64,000 nt of DNA from Anadara kagoshimensis (GCA_021292105.1 CM037870.1:27389416-27453415); one strand, 5' to 3'. Counted from the first letter of the stretch, positions 35,601-50,600 are shown. Numbers and translations are program-made. The notes: generated by a model from the sequence alone, not told the origin.

Positions 35601-38600
35601 GGATTTTTTTTAATTTATATTAATAAAATTTCTGGACTTTTTTCTCTTTTTGAACAAAGTTTGTTTTAGCAATACATGCTTATTTAAAAAGATAAACATT
35701 TTGAAATACTATATATTCAATCACATTGATAATTTTTTAATAAAAATTCACTGTAGTGTTTGAGATTTTGGAATATTTAAGAATAAATTGAATGATAGTT
35801 AATGTTTCTCTAATTGTTGTGACAAACCATTCAGCTTTATTTGTATAAGTCATTCAGAATTATAATCATCCCACGCGGGTTTATACACATTTCAATAACC
35901 GATCAGCATACGTCACGGACTATCCCCTGCACTTGTTAAATCAAAATCGGGAAAGACTGGTAAGACGATTATGTTTTTTATATTTGTTATATTTATATCG
36001 ACAGAGTTGTCTTGAGGTACATCCTCTACATCCTGTAATGTGCATCCTGTGCATCTTGTGGGGCTAAGAATACTTCCTCTTGGAAAATAGAAAAGGATTT
36101 CCTTATACTCCAACCCCTGGAAAAGCGTGGGACATAAGGAATTCTACTATCGACTAAAAGCATAAAATTGGACAGACATTCTTGTCTGATGTTCAAAATA
36201 AAATATCAACATGAATAACAAATTTCGAAAATAATGTTATAATTTTTACATCTTTGTGGTATACCGCCCAACGAATATTTTCTAAAGACAAAAATTGTGA
36301 TCATTAAAAATATATTTTTCATAATTTTTTATAGATTCTTTAAACACATTGTTGGTTCATTTTTTGTTAAATAGAAAGTTTTTCAAACGTTTGTATTTTT
36401 AAGCCACTGCAAAGCGAATGAGAACACTCATGTACTACAAAACGTTTATATTTACCCCTTTGTCAGTTTTAAAGTCACGAACTTTTCTTGTCTTGTCTAG
36501 TTTTTTGTGATCTTGTTTGTGTTGACTGTTGCCAAGTATGTGCTTTCTTTTGTGGTTTTATTTCTTATATTATGAAGTAAATTTTTAAGTTTATGTAACA
36601 GAAATATATCTTGCGTCGTACAAACCACACTCAATGTAACAACCAAAAAAAACAACTATAAATACATGGAAATGTTTTATTTTTACTTGAGATTTACTGC
36701 ATAATAATTCAAATTTTAATAACTGTATTTGATTTAGAACAAAAAATAAATAAAACCATAAATATCTAGATCTTCTTAAGCAACATATCAACAAGTCTTT
36801 TACGTGGCTTAAACACAAAAAACACTCTTACTCTAACGTTCATACACATCGGTTTCGTGTATTTTTCAGGTATAAGTGTAACTTTTTTACCTCTTTATAT
36901 AACTAAACACTTTTTACAATTGCTTCAGTATACAATCAATTAAAAATAGTATTCCAAATCAAACATACCAATTATTATTTTCAACCTAAATACGCCTAAC
37001 AGTTTCAATATAGAAACTACTAGTATTTTAAATACATTCTAATATTCCAGTATTTGAATGACTTTGGAGCACAATATAAACATTTAGATTTGTAGATTAA
37101 TGGACAAAAACTTAAAAACTCTATAACTGGCATATTAAGTTAAACACGTAAACTTCCACCAGTAAATTGAGACCTGTTGCTCCAGAAAGATAAGCAGACA
37201 GGTAAGCAACTCAATGTTTAGCTATCTGTACTTGCAACGTGTACACAATATATGAATCATTAAATGAACATTTTTTTGTTAATCAGCTGCTTTAATACTC
37301 CAAATACTTGTATATTTACCTTTGTTTCGTCGATTCTCCTTCTACAACAAATTAAACGATATATATTTAATACATTGAAATTCAATTATCGTATGCCTTT
37401 TATTATTCTTATTTTTCTACGTTTTACACCACTATCCATCATTCAAAATTAAAAGACCGTCTTAAACAAATTATCTGTCATTTTTTTTGCAAAAACGGTA
37501 ACCAAGATCAATAGAATCTACCCCTGCTTTGTAGTGAAGACAAAGAAATCTTGACCTGAGGGATGAGATCCTTTATTTTTGAAAAAAAGAATCTTATTCC
37601 GAAGGTTGAGATTTTTATGTCTTCATTACAAAGCGGTGTTTGATTCTTTTTCTCCAATATCTAATATTTTTCTGTTTTGTGAATGTTTTATGACAAAAAT
37701 ATTCTAAAACTACGCAAAAATTGCACTGATTGCGTTTGCAACCAATGACGTCACAATTTAAATTGCTGACGTCACAATCAAAGTGATATTGTGACGGTAT
37801 AGCTCGTGTAGCTTATCTTACCCTGTTAAAATGCGGGATTTTCTTGTCTAATATGGGAGAAAACAATATCTAGTGCTAAACAGGGATTCTTAGTATTTTG
37901 ACATAAAGACTCCAAACATAAGATACTGAAGATACGATCGTCAAAATGTTATGGGTTCCTGTAGTGGGATCAAGCAGGCTGGATAGAAAAGAAAAATTGA
38001 TAATAGAAAAATTGAAGTCATCATGTTTGTCTTACAACTTCAAATGTACCTTTTTGTTGTGTCATTATTTAGGTATAAGTCTAAATATGAAGAAAACCAA
38101 AAAGAATCAATCGTATCTTAAATTTAAATCCCATAAGAATAGATGACATTTACAAAGTCATTTATATATCTCTATGTGGACTTGAATGATTTGGCGACAG
38201 TCTTCTTTCCACATGTAACAAGGTTCTGCATAAATGCTGCTTCATTATAATAAATAAACAAATCAGCAAGTAATGGTGCACAGTTTGTGTTTTTTGGTAT
38301 ACCGATTGATTGGTGGAAAATTATATTACCTAACAACAATTATGCTATCTATTTTATTGATGGTATCTTCAGTTTATTTTCAATTCAGCGCTAGATATTG
38401 TAATCGACGAGTATTGTTATAGGTGGTGATGGGATTGAAAAGCATGTACTTATAATTGCTATGTTAATAGCCAATACATTATTTGATATATGTGGTTTCA
38501 AATCTGGTTCCCAACTGCAACATATAAATCTTACATATATTGTTAAAACGTGTTGATATGCCATGTGTCATGTATCTGTTCTTATGATAGAAAATCATAT

Positions 38601-41600
38601 TTAAACGAAATCTTGTTATTGTGTCACAATGTGTAAAATATTATTTTAAGAAATAGACAAACAATAAATCAGTAAGTGTCCATTCTTATAAGATCTATCC
38701 ATGATGTGTGCTTTTTTTTTTTCATTCCCCTCTTGGAATGAAGCAGTTCCCAATAAACAATAAGTAACAGAATATGGCTTAAATATGAAATTTTTCCGAG
38801 ATTGACATTTAAAAATGAGCACCATGTCCTAATTTTATTCAAATCAGCACTTTTACCGTCACAAACATATGCAGTGCTCTTATTTATGAGTTTTAATTTT
38901 GGTTCTGCGAATATTGTTTTAAAAACCTCATGGACCTCATGGAGGTAAGTAAATCGTGATACAAAGGTATAGATATTACTCATCTGCCCAAGGAGGTGTT
39001 ATAACGTCAATAGGTGCCAGTCGAAAGGCTTTCCAGGGAGGATGGTTTTAACAACAAAAATTTCCATCATACACCATGACTAACTGTTTAAACTTTGCGT
39101 TGACTTGGTCTTTTGGGTATAATTTTAACATGCATCTAATTTGAGTAATGATTAAGGGGCGACACGTTGGATATAAAATTATACAATAGCGTTTATCTAT
39201 ATCATGATATCACTATATCAATCTCTGGGTATTACAGTTTAACTGTTACGACCTAAAATGCGGCAATGCATTAAGGATGATTTAACATTTGGGTTCAGAT
39301 GACTATCTCGATACACGTGTGATTGTAGGTTTTGTTACGGGGATAATCTAACGTCATCCGATTGGCGGGCATGGCTGAGTGGTACTGCCACTGGCTTTCA
39401 GATCAAGGATTGTAGGTTCCAAACGCAATTGGGAAATATTCTGAAACGATTTTCCTCTCCTGTCCATACTAGAGCTGTAAAAAGCTGAAAACCTAGAATA
39501 GTCTTTCAGATTAGACTCAAAACCGAGGTCTCGTGTGTCAGTGCACGCAAAAGACAATTCTGTAGAGTTCGAAAAGGAGTAGGCCACCTGTGACCGCTAC
39601 AGAGGACGCTTACAATTAAAAGCGATTGAAAAGTAAGTAAGGAATTGCTTGGTTTTGTAGACACACTTGCTATTTTCAACAAGAAATCGTGTTTAACTAC
39701 TGATTGTTTTTGACAAGTAATTTACCCCATCCTTCAAAAGGTTAAACCTGTTATGCAGTCCACCATTAAATAATTAGTATAATGGGGAACTGCTAATAGG
39801 TTTTGACGATTTATCACAAATTCTTCTTCTGGTTATCTTTTTCGATGTCAATTGTAAATACAATGACTTTATATTTTTTGAAATTAATGTTTTATGTCTG
39901 TATTTACATAAAAGGTGTACGCACGTCAATAGGGGCTAGTCAAAAGGTTTTTCAGAAAGGATGCTTTAACAAAAAATTTTCATGACATATCACGACTAAC
40001 TTTTGCGTTGACTTGGTCTTTTGACGGGGTTTTTTTTTAATCTACACAGTACATTAAGACACCTTCTTGAAAGAACACTTATTACTGATTCTCCTGTCTG
40101 ATGACAATTGCTAATGCATTGACTTTATTTCTTTGGAATAAAATATTTTATGCTTGTATTTACCTGTAGGGTGTACACAAACTCATGAATATCATCTAAT
40201 GTGGCTAAATAATGTCTTGAGACAGTTGACACGAGAACAACCTGTAAAACAATAAACGACATTGTGTGCGTCATACCCACATGAAAAATTTAATGTAAAG
40301 ATCAAAAGCATACAATATCGTATATATAATACTAACAAAGCTATTTCATTTACGATTCAAAGGACTACATTTCGACCGAGGTTCAATTTCCACTCGTTTG
40401 TTCGGCTTGCCAAAAGTTGGTACTCTTGCCTACAAAACTATTATCTTTATAACTGTTTAGGATCCTGATTTGTAAAAACTGTGTCTAAACGTAATTGAAT
40501 GAATTTGTGTTCTCATAAATATTGCTGAAACTAAAATACCCTATCATCTATTACACTTTTTTCCATTCACAATAACATAAACAATTATCTATTTCTCAAT
40601 TTTTAATGTGACCTTGGTGTCAGGTAGATCCCGATGCTACCGTGACTGACAGTGTTTGCTGTTTGGTGCAATGCGTTATGAGTGATCTGCCTTGCACTAC
40701 TCCTGCGTGCGATCCGGGTAACTTTAAGGTGCTAGGTTACTGTGGTGGCAGTCTCAGAACACTTAAACTATATTCCACCCGGTCCATTATACTGACAGTA
40801 GATAAGCCTGCTGTTGTTCTTCTGAACCATTAATGCCAAACATGAGACTTTTTTACAGGCATGGGGTAATGCTAATTTGTAATTGTAATGCCCTGTAATG
40901 CATTACATTTTCTCAAAGTAATGCATGTAATGTGTAATGCCCTAATTTTTGCATTACATGTAATTGTAATGTAATGCATTACATAGACAAAAATGCATGT
41001 AATTTAAGCATTACATGGCATTACATAGCATTACTTCTCTGTATTAAATGTTAGATATTATTATCATTACAATTCAGGGCTAGTAAGTACCTTCATGCTA
41101 CTTTTTTCCCTAATATAAAATATAAAAATCAATGTCTAGAAAAATTGTAACTGTGAACTGTTGTCAAACTAATGATTTATTTCATTCAACCTTAATACTA
41201 AAACTATATAAAATGCTAAAAAGTTAGTATACTTCAGATCATTTTGAATTTCCAACAAATGTAAAGGATAAAAATACATTTTAAAGCAAAATGCAAATCC
41301 TGTTTTTAGTACTATCAGGAAGTCTAAAGATCACAACAAAATTTGCAACATATCTAAAAATAAGTTTCAGTAACTACAATAATTTGTAATTTTGCTTTAA
41401 TTGATAACCTGTGATAAAAACAATTTTATTTTTACCAGAAATTGTTTTTTTTGTAATCCTTTTATATGCTTTTAAGGTAACCTATCTTTAATGATTAAAG
41501 AAGTTGTTTGTTAAGTATGGTTTATAAATTACACCTGACAATACCACTAATTAGTTTGTATACCTATCAACTCCTTTTACTGTTTTGATTTAATGGTAAT

Positions 41601-44600
41601 TAAGAAACATTCAGTGAATAAAATAAATAAAAAATAAAAACATATAATATGAAAAAAATCCTTACAGCATCTCTGTTTTTTTTTCTTCTTAATTTTTAGA
41701 GTAAAACAGACATGTATACTGGATTTAGTATCCTAAGTATTTGGATAATTAAAAAAAACCTGACATAGATGAACAATCAACTTTGACAAATTTTGTAAAA
41801 CCTACTGGTAAACAGCAGAAATATCAGTTGAATGACCCAAAGCAAAAAGAATCTATACATGCACTTATTGACTATATATTCTCCTGTTTTAAACATTTGA
41901 AAATCAAAACATAAGAACTTTATAGAAAAAGAACAATTCAAATTCTGAATCCGAAACATATCGTATTTATATGTTTGGATTCTTTATGAAATGTAATGTG
42001 TAATATAATGCATTACTTTGGTAAAGTAATTGTAATATAATGCATTACTTTCCAAAATACATGTAATTGTAATTGTAATATAATGCTACTTTTGTCAAAG
42101 TAATTGTAATGTAATGCATTACATTGCAAGGTAATTTGCCCCATGCCTGCTTTTTTATGTTTACCATTTCTCCATTTTGACCTACTTTTGGATTTCTAAA
42201 GTGCATGCACGTGTGTATTTGCGTATAGACAGCTATGCCCCTAACTGAACTCTTGATATAGATGAAATAACCTTTACATATGAGTAATAGTTTCGACAGG
42301 TGGGTAAAATCTTATCGTACATTGAATCTGATGACATAATGTTATTCTTATACTAAGCTACGAAACGTCTGGAAAAAATTCAAACCATCCATTTGACGTC
42401 AATACATAAATGCCAATGTCATGATTAACCTAATGACTTTTTCCATCCCTGAATTTGACCTATATCTAGAGATCTAGAACATTTGTGACATTTTGAAAAC
42501 AATGTCTAATGGACAACAACCACTGCGGTAGCTTAGTTGGTAGACTGCTCGATCCGTAAGTTGCAGGTTGTGGGTTTGAACCCCGGAATCTCTCTCTCTC
42601 TCATGAACAGCATTAAAACCAACCAATATTGATAGTTAAATACTGGATAAAGTCAACGTACATGCAAGTCAAAAATAGAACCGTCTCTAAAGTAGACTTA
42701 TACTCGCCCTCGAAATTGTTGGTGGAGAAATTGATCACGGGTGATGGATTCTTATGATATTATTTTGTAATCTGTGCATAGTTTCAGAAAAATATAATCA
42801 TACATAATTAACTCATCCTCTGGAACAATTCTACGTCAGAAAATGGCAATATTTTTCTTCAAAATACACCGATGAAACTGATAATTGCGGGTGCTAAGGT
42901 TCTTATTTTGCCCAGTATATTTGCATAGTTTCAGATAAATTGGGTCATAATTAATCCTCTTCTACATTTATGTACGTCTAAATTTTAAGAGTCTGCAAAT
43001 GGCAACAATTTCCGCAAAATACATCCGATTAAACTGATAATTCCAGGTGCCAATGTTCTGATGCCTCATATCTATGCATAGTTTCAGAAAAGGATTTGGT
43101 CATATATTTTCAAATTCTATCAAAATTTTGACATTCACAAGAACTAACTGTCTCTATATAAGTAAAATAATCATAATAAAAAAACACAATTTAAACTCAC
43201 CTTACTACCATGGCAGTAACCACTCAGAGTTATATCAGCGTCATGTGTACTGCAATTACTTAAAATAGCAAACACGTGTGTTGTTCCTTGTCCAGATATC
43301 AAAGTAACTTTCTCTGGAACTGCAAAAAAAATATAAAAGTATCTAAACAACGTGCAGTGATGAAATATGTTAAGCTACTTAAATTTAAAATAAGCCTCCA
43401 TCTCGGTTTTTACTTAAACATCTAGAACATCAAGAGTTCTCGAGTCTTTCGATATCAATATAAAAGAGGAAGAACTTGACCTTCCTTACTTGTATTGGAT
43501 TCCTAAGTTTTGCAGATGTGCACAACCTGGTGTAAAAGGTCCCAATATTGATACATTACAAGGTCAAACAATCTTTTCTCTCATGCTTAGCTGAAAACTT
43601 TAATGACAACGTTGCGTGTGTATAGGTGTATAAATGAAATTTAAAGCATCTTTGAAAATACTGCACCCTTTAGCACAACGCTTCACGAATTGTTTTAATA
43701 TTTGGTTTGTATAAAATGTTTATAAGACATTGATAAACAACGAAATGTACTTCCACTACTTGACTTGTGTTTATGCAACTGTATCGTCATTCATTTATAT
43801 TTCACAGCTCTCCATAATAAACATTACTATTATTTAAAGTACTGTTAGTTTAAGTACATTTTAAAATAACTTTTTAATTGTACCTTGTCGAGCAACACGA
43901 AGTTTTCCCCAGTGAATATTTGCATTTTCGAATACCACCGTGGATTTTCTGGAGCCAGGAATAGTTATACAGATACTTAATATGATGACGTATCTTTCTG
44001 TAATAGAGGTTTGGACACGACGTAGGTCATTGGGCGAGATAATTGCTGATGTCATCTCGATGATACATTTTCCTTTTTTCCCATTGGGTAAACACATGCT
44101 GTCATGGTTACGCCCTATTTTTTCCCGCCTTTCTCTGTGACTACTCTGTAAAACAAAGATAGCTTATTTAGCTTTAAAACTAACTTTACTTAACAATCTA
44201 CTATAAATATTTTTGGATTCACAAAGGCATATTGGTTACTAAAACGCATGACACGACCGGTATTCCGTTTGGTCCCTATGGAAGTAGAAAGTTTAATGTA
44301 TTAAGACCGGGTGGTGCAAATGGGCACTGTACTACAAGTTTCTGATTTTTTTCATTTTTCTAAATATTTTTGAGGCGCATCTGAAAATGTCAGAGTCGTC
44401 GAAATATTGCCAATGGCTACATTTGAACAGGAAAAAGATAGTAAACTATTGTGACAAAATCCTGATTGTGATGGGAAAAAAATCATTATAATTCAAAACC
44501 TTTTACTTGGCCGGAGAAAGTGATTGGTCGAAAATACGTCACTCAGAAATTATGTGCGTCATTAAAATATCACTTCTTATTTCAGTATAGATTTTCATGA

Positions 44601-47600
44601 CGTCATTACAAATATATTTTTAAAGTCAAAGTTTATGAAAAATATAAAAATATATTAATGAAATATCATCAATTAAATTTATGGAAAAACGTGTTTGTAT
44701 GAATTGAAGGTATCAAAGGCAAATCTTTACTGAGTTTAATTCATTCCTGTACCGTATGTTTTTCTTGTACATTTTCATTAATTTTTTTAATTGATAGATA
44801 TTATGCATTTTATTCCATGTAAGTTATGCTATTCATCAAACATTATTACAGTTAACTTAAGTACTTACATTCATACGATCAGAGCGCAAAGATTTGTACA
44901 CGCTGTGTTAACGTTAGCGTCTATTTGTACCTCTTGGTCTTAAGTCAAACACTTGAAAACAACCGGGTATGGAGTTGAGTAATAGTGTTTAACGTCCCAG
45001 TCAAGAATATTTCACTTATATCGAGACGTCGCCAGCTATAGGCGAAGGTGTAGATATTTTGCCTGTGCGTTGCACTGATGGCATTATACAGCAGGGTTCT
45101 TTAGCGTGCCAAGCCCAAACAAATAAAAGTTTGAAGTCTTGGGAGGATACCATTTGATACTGACAATGATCATTGATAATACAGACCCATTAAAACATGA
45201 CAAAATTATATCAGGAAACATCTGAATCAGATAATCTAGTGCTTATTATGTTATTTTTAAACAAGTAGTCTAAACGTAGGGAAATTGTCATATTATAAAT
45301 TTTTGAATTTTCTGAATGATATATTCAAAAATTTATAATATGACAACAGTTGTTATATTATAATTTTTTTAAATATTTCATTCAGAAAATTCAAAAATTT
45401 ATATGATGACAAAACGGCAAATAAAGCAGTAGAAATGAATCTGCCAATGGTCATAAAACTAAAAAATATAACTGCGATAAATGTTAATTGAAGAATCAAT
45501 AAAACCATGTACTGTAAAGGGGATTATTTTCGCGGGGTGAAAATTTCGCGATTTTTGAAATCTGACATTTCGCGTTGGTGTAATTTCCGCGTTACCGATA
45601 TAGGTTAGTGTATATTCTCTATATTATGATATATAAAACTGTAAAGGTGTCATTTTCGCGTGGGTAAAAATTTCGCGGTGATTTCTTAAGCGCAAACTAA
45701 GCGTAAATTTTACCCTCGCGAAACCCCCCCCCCTTTACAGTAATTGACAAAAGCCAATGTAATATAAGGTATTATTATACTCATGTCCTTGCACATTGAC
45801 CAATCAAATTTATTTATTGGTCCAAATTGGTATGTTTTAGTGAGCAAGGTTGTCATTTAGGTAGTTTTTATTGTTAAATGTGTGATTTTGGTATCAATGC
45901 CAAACAAAAAGTCACAAGTTTCAGTATTTTTAATTAAAAAAACGTCAAAATGGGAAAAAATCCGCCCAATTTGACCATTTCATTTTATTACACCGCTTAT
46001 CCTTTTTTTATGGTAAATTGGTCAAATTGGTCAGCCTGCCCTTGACAGATTTGGTACAACTTCGGACAAGTGGCAAAAAGAATTGCAGTATTCGACTGGT
46101 AGTTTTCCATTGAGGCTCTTCCATTAATTGCTATTTCCCCATCTTTATTTTCAACCAATCTGATTACATACAACAACTTCCCATGGTAAAAAGTGCTCAA
46201 CGCGTCTTTTATGAACAACAGCTATTTTATGTTACAAGTCTGTTGAGCACTTTACAAGTCGAATTATACATATAAAAATGCAATCTGGGCATATAAAGAT
46301 GAGAAAATATCGATAGCAGATGTAAGAGTTGTGTATACCGTAATTTGGTGGTCAAATTGATGCTAAGACTCTTAAAAGATAAATTAAAATCATACATAGT
46401 CACTTGCTTTGCTTGTGTTTCTTGAAGTTCCGGCCGAAATTGGGTTTTCCACAACCTTCACTGAAAATCAAAGAGTGAAATCAATTAAAAATAATAAAGT
46501 GACAGAAACAAAAAAACACCAATTATACAATCCCTGCGATAAGGCAGACATCGAATATTATAACAATTTTTTCAGTATTGTGATTCAAGTACTGCATAAT
46601 GCGCAAAAACACAAATCCGTGTGGAGCCTTAGTTTGTGCAAAAACACAAGTTCATGTGGAGCGTTGGTTTGTATAAAAACATGAGTTCATATGGGGCGAT
46701 GTTTTGTGTAAAACACAAGTTCACGTGGAGCGTTTGTTTGTACAAAAACACAAATTCATATGGAGCGTTGGTTTGTGCAAAAACACAAGTTCATGTGGAG
46801 CGTTGGTTTGTACATAAGTTCATATGGGGCGTTGGTTTGTGCAAAAACACAAGTTCATGTGGAGCGTTGGTTTGTATAAAAACATGAGTTCATATGGGGC
46901 GATGTTTTGTGTAAAACACAAGTTCATGTGGAGCGTTTGTTTGTACAAAAACACAAATTCATATGGAGCGTTGGTTTGTGCAAAAACACAAGTTCATGTG
47001 GAGCGTTGGTTTGTACATAAGTTCATATGGGGCGTTGGTTTGTGCAAAAACACAAGTTCATGTGGAGCGTTGGTTTGTATAAAAACACAAGTTCATGTGG
47101 AGCGTTGGTTTGTACAAAAGCACAAGTTCATTTTGAGCGTTGGTTTGTGCAAAACACAAGTTCATTTGGAACGTTGGTTTGTTCAAAACACAAGTTCATC
47201 TGGAGCGTCGGTTTGTGCAAAAGCACAAGTTCATCTGGAGCGTTGGTTTGTGCATAAAACACAGGTTCATTTGGAGCGTTGGTTTGTGAAAAACCACGTT
47301 TGTGCGGAGCGCTGATTTGTGCAATAACAAAAATCCGTGTGGAGCGTTGGTTTGTGCAAAACACTAGTTTATATGGGGCGTTGTTTTGTGCAAAACACAA
47401 GTTCATGTAGAGCGGTGGTTTCACTGGTTTGTGCAAAAACACAAGTTCATTTGGAGCGTTGGATTGTGCAAAAACACAAGTTCATTTATTTGGAGCGTTG
47501 GTTTGTGCAAAAGCACAAATTCATGTGGAGCGTTGGCTTGTGCAAAAAACAAGTTCATATGGAGTGGTGGTTTGTGCAAAAACACAAGTTCATGTGGAGC

Positions 47601-50600
47601 GGTGGTTTGTGCAAAAAACAAGTTTATATGGAGCGTTGGTTTGTGCAAAAACACCAGTTCATGGAAAGCGTTGGTTTGTGTAAAAACACCTGTTCATGCA
47701 GAGCGTTGGTTTGTACAAAAACACCTGTTTATGTAGAGCGTTGGCTTGTGCAAAAAACAAGTTCATATGGAGTGGTGGTTTGTGCAAAAACACAAGTTCA
47801 TGTGGAGCGGTGGTTTGTGCAAAAAACAAGTTTATATGGAGCGTTGGTTTGTGCAAAAACACCAGTTCATGGAAAGCGTTGGTTTGTGTAAAAACACCTG
47901 TTCATGCAGAGCGTTGGTTTGTACAAAAACACCTGTTTATGTAGAGCGTTGGTTTGTACAAAAACACCTGTTCATGTAGAGCGTTGGTTTGTACAAAAAC
48001 ACCTGTTTATGTAGAGCGTTGGTTTGTACAAAAACACCTGTTTATGTAGAGCGTTGGTTTGTACAAAAACACCTGTTCATGTAGAGCGTTGGTTTGTACA
48101 AAAACACCTGTTTATGTAGAGCGTTGGTTTGTACAAAAACACCTGATCATGTAGAGCGTTGGTTTGTACAAAAACACCTGTTCATGTAGAGCGTTGGTTT
48201 GTACAAAAACACCTGTTTATGTAGAGCGTTGGTTTGTACAAAAACACATGTTCATGTAGAGCGTTGGTTTGTACAAAAACACCTGTTTATGTAGAGCGTT
48301 GGTTTGTACAAAAACACCTGATCATGTAGAGCGTTGGTTTGTACAAAAACACCTGTTCATGTAGAGCGTTGGTTTGTACAAAAACACCTGTTTATGTAGA
48401 GCGTTGGTTTGTACAAAAAGCTAAATATCAGAACATTTATTTATTTAATTATTCTAATATCATCCCAATATGTAAAGTTCAAGAGAAGTTATTAAAGCTA
48501 TTTAATTTACGTCAAAGGGTGACATTACCTGAGCGGTTGAGATTACGAAAAATGTCAAAGGCCCAGAAAAACTGCGTTCGAACGCACTCGTCTTCTTAAT
48601 CAGTAAAACGCTTTTCTAGAGTAATATAATTTATAAATATGATAAATGTTTCAAGCGTCTCACAAGCTGCTTACAGACGACAGCTGACTGCCATGATTTT
48701 CAATCTAGTATATTTTGGTTGCACAGTATAATATTTACAATATGACTGTACCTGTCTTCGATGAAACATACAGAAGCAATTGTATTGCAATTCCCATGAA
48801 AGACAATATGGGTCATGACCCTTGATGTGCATCAATTTTCCCGCAATATTACGTCATGTCCTACATAGGGGGTCACGTGGTCATGTGAGATAAGCCGATC
48901 TCGCATGGCTTAAAATCCTATTTCAATGAGCAAGTATGGAAGAAATATCGCTAAGGGTTAAAACAAATCAAAATATTTATTGAAAGAAAGAATTGTAAAT
49001 ATAAGAAATGACATTTCTGCGCATGGTATTTCAAGAGGTTATGCAAGATAGTGTGGCACGTGCCAAATTCAAATCTTCATCGAATTTGGCATGTGCCACA
49101 CTATCTTGCATTACCCCTTGAAATACCATGATCAGAATGTCATTTCTTAAATAAACACCAAGAATCGGTATAATAAATTGAATATTTCTAATAGAGTGGC
49201 AGTCAGTCCGTATTGTCACCCTATCAGAAATGTAATATTTATATAGCATTACACATGTACCTTAGTGACTCACGTGTAAACATGTGATATACAGTAACCA
49301 AACCACGTGGCAATGTTTTAGCTTATCAGTTATAGTGCGTTTATAGAAATTTTGACCTGCCCGTTTGACCTTTAATTTGAATATTAGATTTGTCCAATAG
49401 AATGTTAGATTTATTCGGTCATGAATTAGTATGTTGGTTTTTAATTATGTCATTACCATAAACACCCGGTACCCAGTATTACTACCATCCATCCTTATAT
49501 ATAAACTTTCTATAGCCCCTAAATTACATAATGGATACATCCGTTTGAATATTCAAATTAAATTCAAACGTTCAGGTCAAACTTGACGCACTAGACATCA
49601 GCACCTTCCTTCCTAGCACCCCATGGCGTTTCGTGAACAACATAAATGAACGCCTATAAACCTACATATTCGCACGGTTTCAACCTTACTACTGTAAACG
49701 TATTTATTTTCGCGGTGTACTAGTTTTCGCTTATTTTGCGGTCATTTGTTTTGCGTGAAAATTAATACTGAGTGAAAATTATATTATGCTTATTGTGTTA
49801 TAGAGCATATTAAAAACGGAAAAAATTAACTATGCGGATAAGTCTAAATTTCTTATACCTCGAAAATAAGAACACGCGAAATTTAATACGTTCACAATAC
49901 TTTTCTGTTCCGTCTTTCTTTTATACTTTTACCTTATTGGATAATTTTAAACACCTAATATGAATTTAAAATTTCAACAAGTAAAAGAAGGAAGAACAAA
50001 TCTTTTCCAGATATTTCTGAAAAAGATAACCATGTTTTCCGGATTTTTCTGTGACTGATATTGAAATCTACCTAAGTTTTCCGGATTTTTCTGTGACAAA
50101 AGACCACCTGCTTTTAAAACCCAGTAAAATTTTATCCCAATTCCTCTTTATTCGTGTTATTTTAACATTATAAGGCCCACCTGTCCATAAAGGTCACTTT
50201 TAATGGTTCCTTGTGTGGTTTTTATAGATAGGTTTATCTATCCTATGTTTCCAGCATTTCCTGCCTTATTGACATATATCTAATTTTTCCGGATTTTCGT
50301 GGAAAATATTGTTTCCGGGATTGACATATGTCCACGTGTCCAGAATTCCCCAAGATTAGTAATCATTTGTTCAATCTAGGTTTTCATTGAAAACCTTGAC
50401 CGATTAACATTGTGGTCAACGTTTTCCAGAATTTCCTGTCGGAATCATTTCTACTTGATCGACACATGTCATGGTTGTAGGATTGGTATATGTTCATCTT
50501 TTCTTGGGTAATAATTGCCACGGAATTGACGTATGTAATTGAATACATCAACTGTTGAGGATTGTCGTCTGCTTGGTCATTTAATCAAGATGTAAACAAA

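Larger units (their letters stand above)
36140..40150. other. Intron-like stretch without supported exons
   Basis: Lies inside the unrecognised gene. Contains family A (37105-37250), a 109-bp hairpin (37527-37635), an imperfect repeat pair (about 39000-39150 and 39910-40035) and a SINE (39362-39600). The 104-aa minus frame at 38983-38669 has no matching splice sites. Confidence 0.5.

Noticed and set aside
38669-38983. 104-aa minus frame as an exon of the unrecognised gene
   Set aside because: No suitable acceptor and donor, and neighbouring exons 40164 and 36116 already join in phase 0. It could be an old retroelement fragment, but I recognise no motif.
46824-47891. 163- and 184-residue frames in the minisatellite as a repeat-protein gene
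   Set aside because: The 35-bp unit shifts frame at every copy, frames are open on both strands, and there is no splice or start context.
47935-48418. CRISPR array
   Set aside because: Units are contiguous 35-bp repeats without unique spacers, and the DNA is eukaryotic.
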